Made by a program: the position numbers and the translations under genes. The notes under the pieces are model-generated. The model saw only the letters and a list, made by a program, of their open reading frames with translations. It had not been told where the DNA came from and did no database searches. Below are positions 11,364-21,981 of a stretch of DNA of 64,000 nucleotides, piece by piece (the stretch's first letter is position 1; each line of letters starts with the position of its first letter). The stretch is taken from assembly GCA_022478985.1 (NCBI GenBank), contig JAKSZP010012278.1, positions 1 to 64,000 on the forward strand. The letters run 5' to 3'. This DNA comes from Massospora cicadina. Taxonomy: Eukaryota; Entomophthoromycota; Entomophthoromycetes; Entomophthorales; Entomophthoraceae.

Positions 11364-11770
11364 GTGCGCTGGTGTCTGCGCTATCCTAATTTTGATAAGG
11401 AATTTATAGTGCAAATGGATGCATCCCTTTCCGCTGTTGGGGCAGTCCTGTCTCAGAAGGACGATGATGGATATGAGCACCCCGTGACATACTGTAGCCA
11501 TAGCTTGAATTTCTGTGAACGATTTTACATTGTAACTGAGAGGGAATGATTATCAGTGATATATGCATACAAGCAGTTTTGAGTCTACTTGCATGGAGTA
11601 AAGTTTAAAGTCATAACAGATCATGCATTATTTTACTGGTTGCAGAATTTAAGAGAGCCTGAGGGTCGATTAACCCAATGGGCTCTTAAGCTGCAGGCTT
11701 ATGACTTTTAAATTCTTTACCAATCAGGAGCAAAACACCAAAATGCTGATTGCTTATCAATATTGCCCGC
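11364..11770 (+). pseudogene. pol: RNase H of element F1
   Basis: The frame at 11364-11549 reads QMDASLSAVGAVLSQKDDDG and HPVTYCSHSLNFCERFYIVT, ending in a stop where related copies have the ECLA helix. The downstream part (11600-11760, FKVITDHALFYWL-like) continues after the stop. The initial TDAS is here MDAS, as in G. Confidence 0.82.
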
Positions 11771-11989
11771 CTTTGCAGTATTAGCAGATTTAAGTGACAT
11801 AATGTTCAACAAAATGCTCAGCGGAAAATATGAAGATGAGCCACCTCAAGTAATCAAATTACTAGACGAACTCAGGACCAATACGTTCCTAAGGAATGAG
11901 GAATTTTATAAGCATATAGGGGACATTACCGTGAATATTCCAAGGCCTTCCAACCGCTCAAATATTATTATGAGTGCACATTGAGCAGT

Positions 11990-12996
11990 TGGCCATGGCG
12001 GAGTCCGGAAAAGTTTTGAATTGTTAAGGCCGAGGTATTATTGGAAAAACATGCAATATGACGTGCTTGAGACCCTGTCTTGCTGCCACCAGTGTCAGGT
12101 GGAAAAGCCGTTCCACCAGAAGACTTCATACCAATTGGTAAAGCCTCACTTTGCTCAGCATACCATCTCTATTGATGTTGTGGGCCCTCTGCCAACTGGA
12201 GAAAATCAGTCTAAATATATCCTGGTGGCAATTGACCACTTGACTAGGTGGGTGAGGAGCGAGCCATCTGGGATCTGGGGGCAGTTACAGTGGCTAAGTT
12301 TGTAATGGAATGTATCATACAGCGTCATGGCTGCCCACAATTTATCCTTACTGACAGTGGAACCAACTTCACCTCCCACATTTTACCCAAGCTCAAAAAA
12401 TTTAATGGCCATCTGCAGGGTCTTAACAACCCCTTATCACCCTGAGTCCAAAGGAATGGTTGAGCGGGTTAATGGGACTCTGGTGAATTTACTCCAGAAG
12501 CTGGTTACAGATGGACCCTCTGATTGGAGTACCCTTCTTTCTACTGCAGTATTCGCCTACAATATTAGCTACCATTCTGCCATGGGAAAAAGCCCCTTTT
12601 AATTGATTTATGGGCGGCACCCACTCCGCCTGCACTGCTACATGCCTGTGTAGAGGACACCGGTGAAGTGGATCTGCAGCAATATTTATTCACCCTTAAA
12701 AATATGCTGATTTAGTTACAAACTGAAGCGTACTTGTTCAGCCTTGAAAAGAAAATCAAAACCCAGGCTACAGAGCAAGTACGGCGTAGTGGCCTAACAT
12801 AGTTCAAAGATGGGGATATGGTGCTATTCCATGATCAGCACAGGTTTGGGCAGTAGCACAAACTTGCTAATATTTGGATTGGGCCATTTGAGATAATAAA
12901 AAAATGGGAGTTGGCGCTTATACTATCAAGGATCCTGCGAGTAACCAGATTATAAATCTGGTGCACGCAAAGTTCCTTCAGCCATATAAGCAGTAA
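11990..12996 (+). pseudogene. pol: Integrase of element F1
   Basis: The HHCC zinc domain (12021-12120, with CHQCQVEKPF) is followed by SIDVVGPLPTG and KYILVAIDHLTRWV with the first catalytic Asp. The core continues with FILTDSGTNFTS (second Asp, 12330-12370) and YHPESKGMVERVNGTL (catalytic Glu, 12430-12480). The C-terminal domain with HDQHRFG and WIGPFEII runs to HAKFLQPYKQ at 12996. The catalytic triad can still be read, but frames change near 12250 and 12420. Confidence 0.85.
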
Positions 12997-13049
12997 TATA
13001 GCTAATCTAAAAAGGGAAAAAAGGAGAAAAAAAGAGAAATAAAATATAT

Positions 13050-14283
13050 ATGTGTGGATGCTAGCGGGTTTTTTATTTTAGTGTGGGTTGTCCTTTGAGG
13101 TCTTTTGCTTAGCTGTCTTCATCTTCCTGTCAATTTTTAACTTCTTGCGGTGTTCTTTTTGTTTTGATTGATGGGACCTGTGTTTCTTTCTTCCACTGCT
13201 TTGGGCATACCGTAGTTTCTATGGACTTGACTGGGGTTGGGGGTGGAGGTGAAGGCTAACAAGGTGAAAGTGTTGGGGCTGGTGTCCACTCCTGGGCCAT
13301 TACACTAGGTCAAAGAGGAGAGGACGGTGTGACGGAACTAGGAGAGGAGGACGGACTGGGATTTTAGGGTAATAGGCGAGGTGGGGAGAGTTCAGCTGGT
13401 TGTTTGAGTCAGAACTGTTCCTGTCCCACGAAGAGCAGAGCTTGTAACCACATGCGTTGATGCTCCCAGGAAAATAAGGAGTATGCCAACAGAGGGGCTA
13501 AAGTCGTAAGGGGTGGCAAGTGAGCAGGTGAGTGCCAGCTCAAGGGGAAAAGGCTGCGCCAGGGCCATGCAATCTACAAGGAAGTCTTCCATGCTTGGAT
13601 ATGCTTTTAGAAAGGGAGCAGTTGCGGTGAATGCCACTTGCTGGGCCCATTTGAGGGATGTCCAGTGCTGCTCTATTCCTGAACCTAAAGCAGTTGCGGG
13701 ATGCAAAATTAAGTTACCTAAGAGTGCAATGATAGGAAGGTACTGTGATGGATCATCAGAGCTGAGGGCGGTGAACGCTGCGGTGACCCTGGAACAAAGG
13801 CGAGCTAATTTGTTGTTGCAGAAGTTTACCCCTGAGGATTGGAAGTGAGTAGGGGCTCTGGGGAAGGACCCTGACCAGCAGGCTATCACCCACTGCACAA
13901 AGTACAGCATCCGCTGTATGGACAGAGCCACAGGATGGGGTTTGACAGGAGTCTGAAGCACTAGGCGACTAAAGCTGCTCACTAGTAGCTGGGCCACTTC
14001 ATTATGTAAAGGTCCTCAGCTACGCTCCCCTCCTCAGCTAGCTGGCCCACAATGTCCCCAAAGGGGCGCGCCAGGAGGCCAAGTGACCAAAAAATTCGGG
14101 AAGATTCTGTTCCTGGGTTAGCACAGTTGTGAGGTCCACTTCAGCCTCAACTTCATCAGCTGAGGGAAATGGGAACAAGGGAAGAGGGATATGGCCTTGG
14201 TCAGATAACTCCGCACCTAACCACAAATGGTAGAAGAAAGTGGACTCATGGACTCGCAGAAGTTGGCATGAAATGGTTCACAT
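13050..14283 (-). pseudogene. Antisense accessory ORF of F1, conserved in F2
   Basis: On the strand opposite to pol, between integrase and 3' LTR, a coding-like stretch of about 390 residues can be followed. It has an acidic start (ADEVEAEVDLTTVL, about 14150), an open 201-residue frame at 13392-13997, and a Ser/Pro-rich then basic tail after a stop near 13390. The 201-residue part is rich in hydrophobic helices (YLPIIALLGNLILHP, WAQQVAFTATAPFL). The homologous ORF occurs at 22650-23870 in F2 and no such region exists in G. No known family is recognised. A frameshift near 14030 and a shared ATG-TGA at the first ATG leave the true start unclear. Confidence 0.6.
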
Positions 14284-14322
14284 AGTGATTGCAGGAAAAA
14301 AGAGGTATACGGCTTATTGTCC

Positions 14323-14337
14323 AGTTAAAGGGGGGTA
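14323..14337 (+). other. Polypurine tract of F1
   Basis: gttaaaggggggtat lies immediately before the 3' LTR (TGTTAAG at 14339). It would prime plus-strand DNA synthesis. Confidence 0.8.
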
Positions 14338-14338
14338 T

Positions 14339-14951
14339 TGTTAAGAATCTATATGACTGGACAACAAGCCACTATTACAACCATGTAGATTATTGGAGGA
14401 ATTCCACTGAAGGATCAATGGCTAGAATCCGCTGAGGATGATTCAGAGCTATAATTGATTAATCGCTTTTGGATAAGGTAATAATGGGTTATAATGGGTC
14501 TTATCAGATTGCGTTCAAAATAGGGAAATAAGATGATGGTAACATTTGACAAAATGATATTGGATCGCCTCAAATCAAGGCGATAAATGATTAAAGAATA
14601 ATAAGCTAAAACCAATGAAAAGATGGCGACATGAATAAACTAAGCGGAAGGGTTGTACCAACAGACGCCGCTGGAATATCAGTGAAATGAGGGGACTGGA
14701 GAGGTGGCCTTAGAAGGTTTGAGAAGGAGAAAAAGGGAAGAAAAGAGCGGATCAGAGGAGAATCCGCTGACAATTTATATTTTAATAAAGTAGTGGTTGG
14801 GAAAATTGCTCCCATATTTATTACAATTTAAGTGGTTACAAGTGTATCAAGGAACCGGCAATCACCATATTGACCATTCTAATTGTTCAATGGGAGAAGC
14901 CCTGAGCGAAAAACCCTTTAGCAGTACATACTGAATTGCTAAGATTCAATA
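14339..14951 (+). repeat. 3' LTR of element F1
   Basis: 613 bp, begins TGTTAAGAATC and ends gattcaata (CA changed to TA). It is followed by tggtc, the second copy of the target duplication. Confidence 0.9.
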
Positions 14952-14956
14952 TGGTC

Positions 14957-15850
14957 TTTCTCCATTTTAAACTTATGATAGAGCTTTGCTTGAACAGGAA
15001 GGTGATCATCAGTTTTGACGGTTTGCTTTACTCTCTTTTTTAGTACTAGATGGTCCCAAGGTTTGCTTTACTCTTCTTTTAGTACTAGATGGTCCCAAGT
15101 TTGCTTTACTCTTTCAAAATACCAAAGTTTTAAGTATGCTTAGTAAAAATGTCAGAGTATTCTTCTAATAATTGAAGTACTTATATCTCCTGTTCATTAG
15201 TGAGGTATTTTAAGATTGCAGGCCCCACACTAAGAATTTCCTGATCACTTTCCATCCCAAAGTCTTGTAAGCTTCCAAAAGGTTTAACATCATAAATTTG
15301 GGATAAGGGTAATAACTTGATATAAGCAATTAAATGTTTTCAATATACCATTTTCTGATCATTGGTAAGGTTTGCCAATAAAAAAAGATAACAATAGAGA
15401 ATAAGAATAGTCCAATACTCCAGGACAAGGCAAGAGCTCTTTAGCAGAAGTGTTGAAAATGGCTTGGACCTGTAACAAATGTCCTTTAAAAATAGAAAAC
15501 TGCAAAGAAGTATTAATAATTACCTGCAATTTTGGCGGAATGACTAAATTTTGGGGGAGAAAATAGGAATCCCTTCTTCAATATCTGCCAATGTAGAGGG
15601 TAATTTTACTTCAGGTTCTCCAACATGGTATTGAATAGAATAAGACCTTTTAGACCCCTCCAGGAGACATAACTGGCGCTTGGTATGAGCATTTTGGATA
15701 AAAAGTAATGGGATTCTATACCCCAAAAGGGAAAGTGACGAGTTGGTGTAATTAATAATTCCATTAAATCCCTGAAAAATGAGTCCCCAAAAGTAGATTG
15801 TAACTCAAATTATCAAGAACAATAGCAGGAATCGTAAAAGTTAACTTCCC
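14957..15850 (-). pseudogene. pol: PR-RT junction of element I (part 1)
   Basis: The minus-strand region between the protease motif of I (15856-16092) and the F1 insertion. A 60-residue open stretch at 15544-15726 has no clear motif; its position suits the protease end and RT N-terminus. A two-copy micro-retroposon repeat lies within (15021-15112). The rest is broken. Confidence 0.55.
15021..15112 (-). mobile_element. Micro-retroposon with flanking duplications, tandem
   Basis: Three copies of gtttgctttactct (15021-15034, 15061-15074, 15099-15112) alternate with two copies of an insert reading tttttagtactagatggtcccaag. On the minus strand the insert is cttgggaccatctagtact followed by an A run, the same 3' end as at 6188 and 35317 but with a slightly longer 5' part. 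Either two insertions occurred at one site or one insertion was later duplicated as a 39 bp tandem unit. Confidence 0.7.
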
Positions 15851-15855
15851 AATTT

Positions 15856-16092
15856 CTAGAGGAAGCGACAAAAAGGCTCCAATTGACTGAAGACTCTGAG
15901 GTCCAATAGTGTCATTTTTTCATAATGGGAAATATTGGGTGTTGACTTGATCAGATTGATAAATTTTGATGATACAACATTTACTGGGGATCCAGTGTCA
16001 ATTATAGCTTTGGCATTGACTTGATTCACTTGAAAGTCAATGCGGGTAATGGTACTTCCAAACTGAGAGGGTAAAGCCAACAAGCAGGGCAA
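15856..16092 (-). pseudogene. pol: Protease of element I
   Basis: The minus frame contains the aspartic protease motif AIIDTGSPVNVVSSKFINLI, preceded by a beta-rich segment (GSTITRIDFQVNQVNAK). The DTG triad is intact. The similar ILDTGSSVNVISSKL of B and LDMGTSVN of A show that the three families are related. The frame ends soon after the motif. Confidence 0.85.
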
Positions 16093-16099
16093 GGAATAG

Positions 16100-18230
16100 G
16101 AGGAATTTCATCTTTATTATACTCTACAGGGCTTTGATGAACTGGTGCATTTTCATATCGTTATCAAGGTGGAGAATCTTATTGATTTTATCTCTTTTCT
16201 TCTTCTCATCAGCTTATTTCTTATAACAGCGGTCCTCAGTATGGAAATATTGGTGACAGTAATTACACTGAATTGCTCTATCATTCTCTAGCACAGTGTA
16301 AACTTAAGTGCGACTAGGTCTTGAAGAATTGTAAACTTTGGGCTTAAAGAAAATTGAGGAGGCAATTCTAATAATGCCTCCTTGATGTCTAATATAATTC
16401 TAAAATTCTTCTTTACGCTGATAAGGTAAACTTGCATCTAGGTCCTAGAAATAAAAGTGGACATAGCTACAGTAATCACATCATCCAAATTTAACCAACC
16501 ACACGCTACCAAAGTCTGAGCTTCCTGATAAACCAATGAGCAAAGTCTTTGATAGATTCATTCTGGTGGGGCTGTATACCCATAAAAGCCTGTTTTTGAG
16601 AGGATAAAGTTTGCCCACTCCCAAATTCTTAAATTAACGCTTCTTTGACCTGAGACCAAGTAGAGCAAGTCATGAACTGGGGTACCATGATATCCTGAGC
16701 CAATCGGGAAAGTAAATTATACAAGTAATCTATCTTTTGGGGATCCGTGGCATCACTTAGAGCCTTCTCATATAGATAGATTAAGGAGATAATTCTTCCT
16801 TCCCCAGGAGAGTAATTATTAAAAAAACCAGTTTAAAACTTTTTGGAGCATTGGCGGTCAAAACATGCACTCCAGGGTGTTCCAATTAATTGGTAACATA
16901 AGAGTTGGAGTCTGAAGCTTAAGAAAAAATTGAGAATAAGTCCTGACAGTCTTGGTATAAATTTCATTAATATGTCAATTCAAATCAGCATGCCCCACTT
17001 TCTCATCTAACTGATGAGATAGCTCACATGTTCGCTCCTGTTGTGCATTGTACTTAAGCTCTAGTGTTTCTTTTTTCACTTGGAGCATCATGCCTTTTTA
17101 TTAGTAAGTTTGTAGCAAGATGTCTGTGTCCTTTATCCATTTACCCATATTACTCTATTCCTCAGATAAAGATTGATGTGACAGGAGGGGATCAATTGTT
17201 ACCCCATCGGGTGTTAAGTTATACTCATTAGCCACTTTGTAAGATTGCTCATGTAAGCGGTACATCATGCTTAATAGAGAGTCAATTTTTTGAAGAGATC
17301 CTGAATGCTATCAGCACCTGGGAGTCCATGAGGTCCATCCGCACCTGGCATTCCATGGGGCCCTCCAACCCTGAGGGGTCCACGGGCCCATCAGCTCAAG
17401 GGAGGTCCATGTGAACCTTCACCCCCAGGTGGACCACGAGGTCCTTCAACCCCAGGAGGACCCATAGCTCCAGAGGTTTTCTCTACTTCATTAACTAAGA
17501 ATTGAATTCCAGAGTATAATTGCTCCAATTAATTAGACAGTTTTTGATTTCCTCTTCCACTGATTGACTAAGCTCAGAGAGTTAGGAAATAACCTCTTTC
17601 TATTCTTGCTGAAAGTCCTGTACTTGATTTGGGAGATTAAAAAAACAAAACCGGACATCCCATGGTCAAGCTGAATAAGCTGTTAATGTACTTTATTGAA
17701 AAAGGGTCCAATTATTAATGATAGCATCACGATTATCTCTGATAAACTCAGAGGCGGATTTAAAAACTTGGTAACATAATTATTAAAGGACTAGTGTCCT
17801 TCTAGTAAATTAAGCATCACTTGATGATGCATTCCCACTACAAGTAATAAATGGTATAGGGTAGTGTGTACAAGCTGATTCAAGTATTGCTCAGATACAA
17901 TTTTGGCATTTGGGAGGTTTGCAACACTTCCCACAAGATAGAGGGTACCGCATTGGAACAAGAATGATTGGAACAGATTCCAGGAATTAAGGCCCCCTCA
18001 AGCATTTGATTGAGAAATATTTTTTAAAGCCTCAGGTGGTATTTGAAAGTTCATTGTAAAGCTTAAGTTAAGATCATAAAACTCCATGTTGGCACGGAAT
18101 TCCAATGTGGATGGTACTCAGGGGATTTGGTTCTAGTTGAACAGACCTAATGTAAAATACTGCCTTGCTCATGGTTTTGAGCTTCTTCAGGCGAAAAATG
18201 AGAATCCATAGTAGTGATTGACGTTTTCAT
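16100..18230 (-). pseudogene. gag: gag of element I with collagen-like insert
   Basis: Broken gag read on the minus strand from the primer-binding site. An N-terminal part lies around 17500-18200, followed by a coiled-coil-like segment near 17540-17640 (LSELSQSVEEEIKNCL). A Gly-X-Y collagen-like tract follows at 17310-17471, and the capsid-like region lies near 16400-17100. A possible knuckle region is near 16220-16300. Many stops are present. The combination of coiled coil plus collagen-like stretch is unusual for a gag. Confidence 0.65.
17310..17471 (-). repeat. Collagen-like Gly-X-Y tract in gag of I
   Basis: On the minus strand the triplets read GAM GPP GVE GPR GPP GGE, then GSH GPP, and after a small disruption with a stop GGP HGM PGA DGP HGL PGAD. 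About 16 to 18 Gly-X-Y triplets with a high Pro content can be counted, and one small indel explains the interruption near 17400. It follows a coiled-coil-like stretch, the usual arrangement in collagen-type trimers. Confidence 0.75.
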
Positions 18231-18249
18231 TGGTGCATAGCTCAGAGTA

Positions 18250-18267
18250 CCCCTGTAGTGAGCACCA
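18250..18267 (-). other. Primer-binding site of element I
   Basis: Plus-strand cccctgtagtgagcacca, reading TGGTGCTCACTACAGGGG on the element strand, one base inside the 5' LTR. Confidence 0.8.
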
Positions 18268-18268
18268 C

Positions 18269-18609
18269 TCTGGAAGTTTTTGAATTACACTTCCAATTAA
18301 GCAAGTTTTCTTTTGAAGTTACTTAGGTGGATTCTCAAAAAAAGCGATAAATTAAAGTATAATCAGGTTATAATTTGACCTAATTTTCTATTGGAAGAAA
18401 GAAATATCTATAAGTTTTGTAATGGTTTAGGAACTTTTTGAACTATTTAGTTGCTGCGCGATCAAGTTTTTTTATCCCTTGATTGGGATGAGACTGATTG
18501 TTATTATTAATCTTGATAGATTTATATAAATTACGCTCTCCTTCCAATAGTGCTGAGGAATTGATGTAGTTGAATTTCAGAAACAAGAGAACTCATAGAA
18601 ATCCTGACA
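18269..18609 (-). repeat. 5' LTR of element I
   Basis: 341 bp copy of 4635-4975. The right end atcctgaca is followed by cttgg, the target duplication. The left end joins the primer-binding site. Confidence 0.85.
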
Positions 18610-18614
18610 CTTGG

Positions 18615-19342
18615 TATCACCAACATTAATGGTGTGGCACTAGCCCTTCATATGCCCATAGTCAGTATCAGATTTGGAGAAAATTTCACTATATGACCCT
18701 AGTAAGGATTGAACTTTATTAAGTTCATAGGAGTTAGCTCATCAGAAAACTGAACGTAGGGCAAAGCGCATATCATTTTGTCAGTGGGTAGTCCCATATC
18801 TACCATAGACCCAATATAATGGACTTGGTGATTGTCTTCAATTGGAATCAACAGAGTTTTCCAATCTCCTAATGATTCTTTACAATCATGTCCTTGTTAA
18901 TTGGATTTCCAGCAGAAGAGTGATAGTCGCTGATAGGCAGAGTCAATGATATCTTGCAATACCTGAGGTTCCTAAGGGCATTCCATCAATGCTTGTTAAG
19001 TGCAGGAGGCAGTTGTGGGAGATCTGCATAGTAATTTTGGTGTCTATCAACTTATGTTCACCCGCTTTGACTACAACCTCTTTTGATGCATACAATGGAA
19101 TTCCCTCTGAAGCGGCCTCAGAATCAGGCAGCTTTTTGTGTTTCTGCCTAATGTGGTAAATTAAGCGTTAGGGCAGATAAAAGGATACTCAACTACACAT
19201 GTATATTCCTTCTTTTTAGGCTCATCATTTGTAAAGATTAGGAAACTTCATAATTTTTAAGGAAGAGTAAGCCCTGTTTTATTTTGATAATTCCATCATA
19301 CTCAAACATAAAATGAGTTCTGATAAGTAGTTCATACGCGTT
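18615..19342 (-). pseudogene. pol: PR end and RT start of element A
   Basis: On the minus strand the end of the protease is readable around 19250-19360: NNAYELLIRTHFMFEYDGII, then KQGLLFLKNYEV. This matches the B sequence NNAYDMLIGTQFMIEYDGII. The rest down to 18615 is a PR-RT linker with IEDNHQVHYIGSMVDMGLPT-like segments. It is separated from the A protease active site by the solo LTR and from the A RT core by element I. Confidence 0.7.
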
Positions 19343-19347
19343 ATTAG

Positions 19348-20293
19348 TGATAAAATCCTGGGCTTGGATTTTTGCTCACTTCTGGCCCTAGATTTCAACT
19401 TCACAGATTCGTGGATTCTTGAGTTGATTATTTGATCGAATTTGATAGACTGGGGCAATAATAGTATTAAGACTATTATTGTTGATTACCAAAAGCCACG
19501 TTGAGAGTATTGTCCAACGCTAAACAGGTGCTTCTTCGTTTTGTAGACGTTCTGGACTGGTAGGAAACACTTTCCTTATTCTCTTCTCATAGATCAAGTG
19601 GAGACTTGATAGTAACAACCTAAGGATATCTGATCCTTGCACTCTTTTCTTAAGATTAATGTTAAAACAACCAATGTTAAAACAACTAGGTTATTACCAA
19701 GTTTAAATCTGTTGTTCTTAGGGAATAATTTGGTATCTTTGTAGTTAGACCACACAACTTTTCAACTGTCCGCTAGGAATTATTTGTGCTCCTATACTGG
19801 TTTGAAGCTCAAGTGTTAGGCACCAAAATTCATCAGGAACCGTTGTCTTGAGTTTCTTAGGCAGCGTAATTTTCAGGTGTTTGGTGACCAAACAATTGGT
19901 GATAGGGACTCAAAACCATTTTTTCAGCTGATGACAATTCTACTCTTCCTCTGGCGTTCAAACGTTTTGGTAGTTTCTAGAAGCTCCAATTTGTTCCACT
20001 CTGAACAATTCCCTACAATTCAACTATTGGGTGCTATCCCCATATTGAATTATTGCTTGATTTGTCTGGGATGAGGCCCAACAGTAATATCATCTGTCAG
20101 AAGCCTCAAATTTCATCAGGGATGATGCTCAATAATAATTTTCATTTGTCAGCAGCCTCAAATATCATTAGGGATGATGCCCAATGATCTATCAATTGGC
20201 CGCAGTTGGCAATCCTATATTATTATAAATTTAATCATCAAATCTATTAATCGATTAAAAAGTTGAATTATGTGGTCATCTGAAATTCTAACA
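19348..20293 (-). repeat. Solo LTR S inside the protease of A
   Basis: A 946 bp insertion between two halves of the A protease. Plus-strand ends are TGATAAAATCC and TTCTAACA (TG...CA). The flanks attag (19343-19347) and attgg (20294-20298) form a 4/5 target duplication. The protease reads SPTVALTN before the insertion and NNAYELLIRT after it, as in the uninterrupted B copy. No internal region is present, so it is a solo LTR. Its orientation is inferred from the host-like TGTTAG start on the minus strand. Confidence 0.75.
20064..20205 (+). repeat. 51-52 bp tandem repeat in the solo LTR
   Basis: Units beginning gggatgaggcccaac, gggatgatgctcaat and gggatgatgcccaat start at 20068, 20119 and 20171. 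Each contains atcatctgtcagaagcctcaa or a close variant. Confidence 0.75.
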
Positions 20294-20630
20294 ATTGGTT
20301 AATGCCACAGTGGGGGAATCCAGTAGGAGTATCCTAATCCTTATGTGTAAAGAATAGTAGGCTCTGATATCTCCCATAATGTTAGGCCCTGAAGTTCCAA
20401 ACTCTTGTAAATAATCCAAGTCAGGCGCCAGCTAGATTTTTTAATGAGCTTTGAAGAGACAAGTTTACTGAAGTACCCATATCAAGGACAACTAGAACGC
20501 TTACCTTGTTGATAACAACCTCCACCATGGTTATTGTGTTACCAAAAGTAGGAGGGAGGGCAAAGAACTTCTTCAACCAGAGTGTGGAAGCAAGGCATCG
20601 AGCCATCGCAGGGCAGTTATCTTTGATAGA
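20294..20630 (-). pseudogene. pol: Protease of element A
   Basis: The minus frame reads VVLDMGTSVN where an aspartic protease motif is expected (DTG changed to DMG). It is preceded by GNTITMVEVVINKVS and, after a frameshift, followed by FGTSGPNIMGDIRAYYS. This matches B (FGTAGPNNTHALGAYSS). Interrupted at 20293 by the solo LTR. Confidence 0.8.
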
Positions 20631-21976
20631 TTAAAGGGTATGAACATTCAGGGTGGATTGAATAACTGCCCCAATAAGCCGGTCAGCATCACTAGTGGTA
20701 TCAATCACCTCTGAAAACCTCAACAACTGTTGAAGATAGGTTTGTTGTGGTATTATGGGAATATCAATTCTCTCTGGCCTCAACCTATCCTGAACCTGTA
20801 CTTCCATTGGGCCCCCAAACATAATAGCCTGCATCTAACCCACCCCCTTCAGACTTTTCATCAAGGGGATTGACAATGCACCTCAATGAGTTAATAAGAG
20901 GGGCTGATAGACTGGCTATACTCCTCACAAGAGAGGGCTTTGTCGCTCTCATCTACCCTTTTACCTTTTGGAGGAAGCATTGTAGCTTTACCAACCTTTG
21001 AGGGAGGCGTTGGAAGTGCAATGGCATCATTTTTGCCTTAGAAGTAATCGGCTTGGGCTGCCCCATAAATGCGGCTTTGAACTAGGGGAAACTAGAGTTG
21101 AGGTGGAGGTGGTTTGAGGCAGCTACTTAGCCAGATGTTGTGCCTTTTCCACCTTAGTAGACTGTTCAGCAAGAGGGGACCAGGCAATGCAATAACTTTT
21201 TTCACCATATGAGCTGTTGAACCTGAAGCTGAAGGGTAGCGCTGCCCCTTAAAGGCCAATATTTCTGTCCATCCCCACATGTTGGAGGAGTAATTTGTTG
21301 TTGCACCTCTGAGGTAGCTAGTTCCAGAGGGATATAGTCATATAGAGAGGCAGGAGGTTCAGGTTGATTCTCGCATTAGAGCTTTTTTAAGAAGTTCAGG
21401 TTCATAGTCAGCCACTGATAGTAGTGCCTCTTTAATATCCTGTGCCATTTTAAAGGAGTGCTTAACAGCAGAATTATGCATTGTTAATTACGGATAAGAT
21501 GCCAAGCTAGCCACAATAGCAGCAATAGCACTATACAAGTAAATCCTTTTGCCAGCAACAAAGGTTGAGCTTTTCTATAGAATTGCTCAACAAATGATGG
21601 GATAGATTCTCACTTTTGCAGGCTAAGGCACATAAAGGACTGTTTTTGCCGTTAAAAACTCTACTTAATCCAAACTCATCAATCAACGTTTGTTTAACCT
21701 CCATCCAGGTGGTAAGTGTGGCTATTTAAAGAACCATGATCTCCTGAGCCATCCGACTTAAGCAGGGAGGATAAACTTGGTTTTTTGAAGGTCAGCCGCT
21801 CCCTCCATTGCAGATTTGTAAATATAAAGGAAAGAGACAATACCACCCTCAACAGGTGTAAACTTGTCTTTATAAAAGGTTTAAGAATGTTAGGGGAGGG
21901 CCCATAGGGACCTTGTGGAGAGTGCTTCACAAGCCTTTTGAGGCGAGACAAAGAACTGCTAGTTGTTTCTAGAATA
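20631..21976 (-). pseudogene. gag: gag of element A
   Basis: Broken gag on the minus strand. The part next to the F2 insertion (21694-21976) resembles the gag start of H. The part at 20631-20834 (QQTYLQQLLRFSEVIDTTSD) has a counterpart in H near 59840-59920 and in B near 41460-41520. Capsid-type residues (SFMCLSLQKCESIPSFVEQF-like) lie near 21570-21640. Many stops. Confidence 0.7.
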
Positions 21977-21981
21977 GATGT

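Larger units (their letters stand above)
7454..14951 (+). mobile_element. Ty3/gypsy element F1 with antisense accessory ORF
   Basis: A plus-strand element of about 7.5 kb with two 613 bp LTRs (7454-8066 and 14339-14951). It is flanked by a perfect TGGTC duplication (7449-7453, 14952-14956). Order is primer-binding site 8068, gag 8095-9070, PR 9283-9810, RT 10500-11240, RH 11364-11760, IN 11990-12995, antisense ORF 13050-14283, polypurine tract 14323-14337 and LTR. It is closely related to F2 and G. Pol is broken and RT has YLGN in place of YLDD. Confidence 0.9.
4635..18609 (-). mobile_element. Ty3/gypsy element I inserted in A reverse transcriptase
   Basis: A minus-strand element with two 341 bp LTRs (4635-4975 and 18269-18609) and a perfect duplication CTTGG (4630-4634, 18610-18614). 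Internal order on the minus strand is gag 16100-18230, PR 15856-16092, RT 14957-15500 and 6700-7448, RH 6240-6660 and IN 5100-5960. Element F1 is inserted in its RT at 7449/14957. Its gag holds a collagen-like tract at 17310-17471. All frames are broken, although the YLDD box of RT and the PR motif survive. Confidence 0.88.

Noticed and set aside
13513..13848. 111-residue plus-strand frame
   Set aside because: It is the complement of the 201-residue antisense ORF. The latter is longer and conserved in F2, so the plus frame is a shadow.
19877..20074. 65-residue open frame in the solo LTR
   Set aside because: No similarity to retroelement proteins and placed in an LTR; chance frame.
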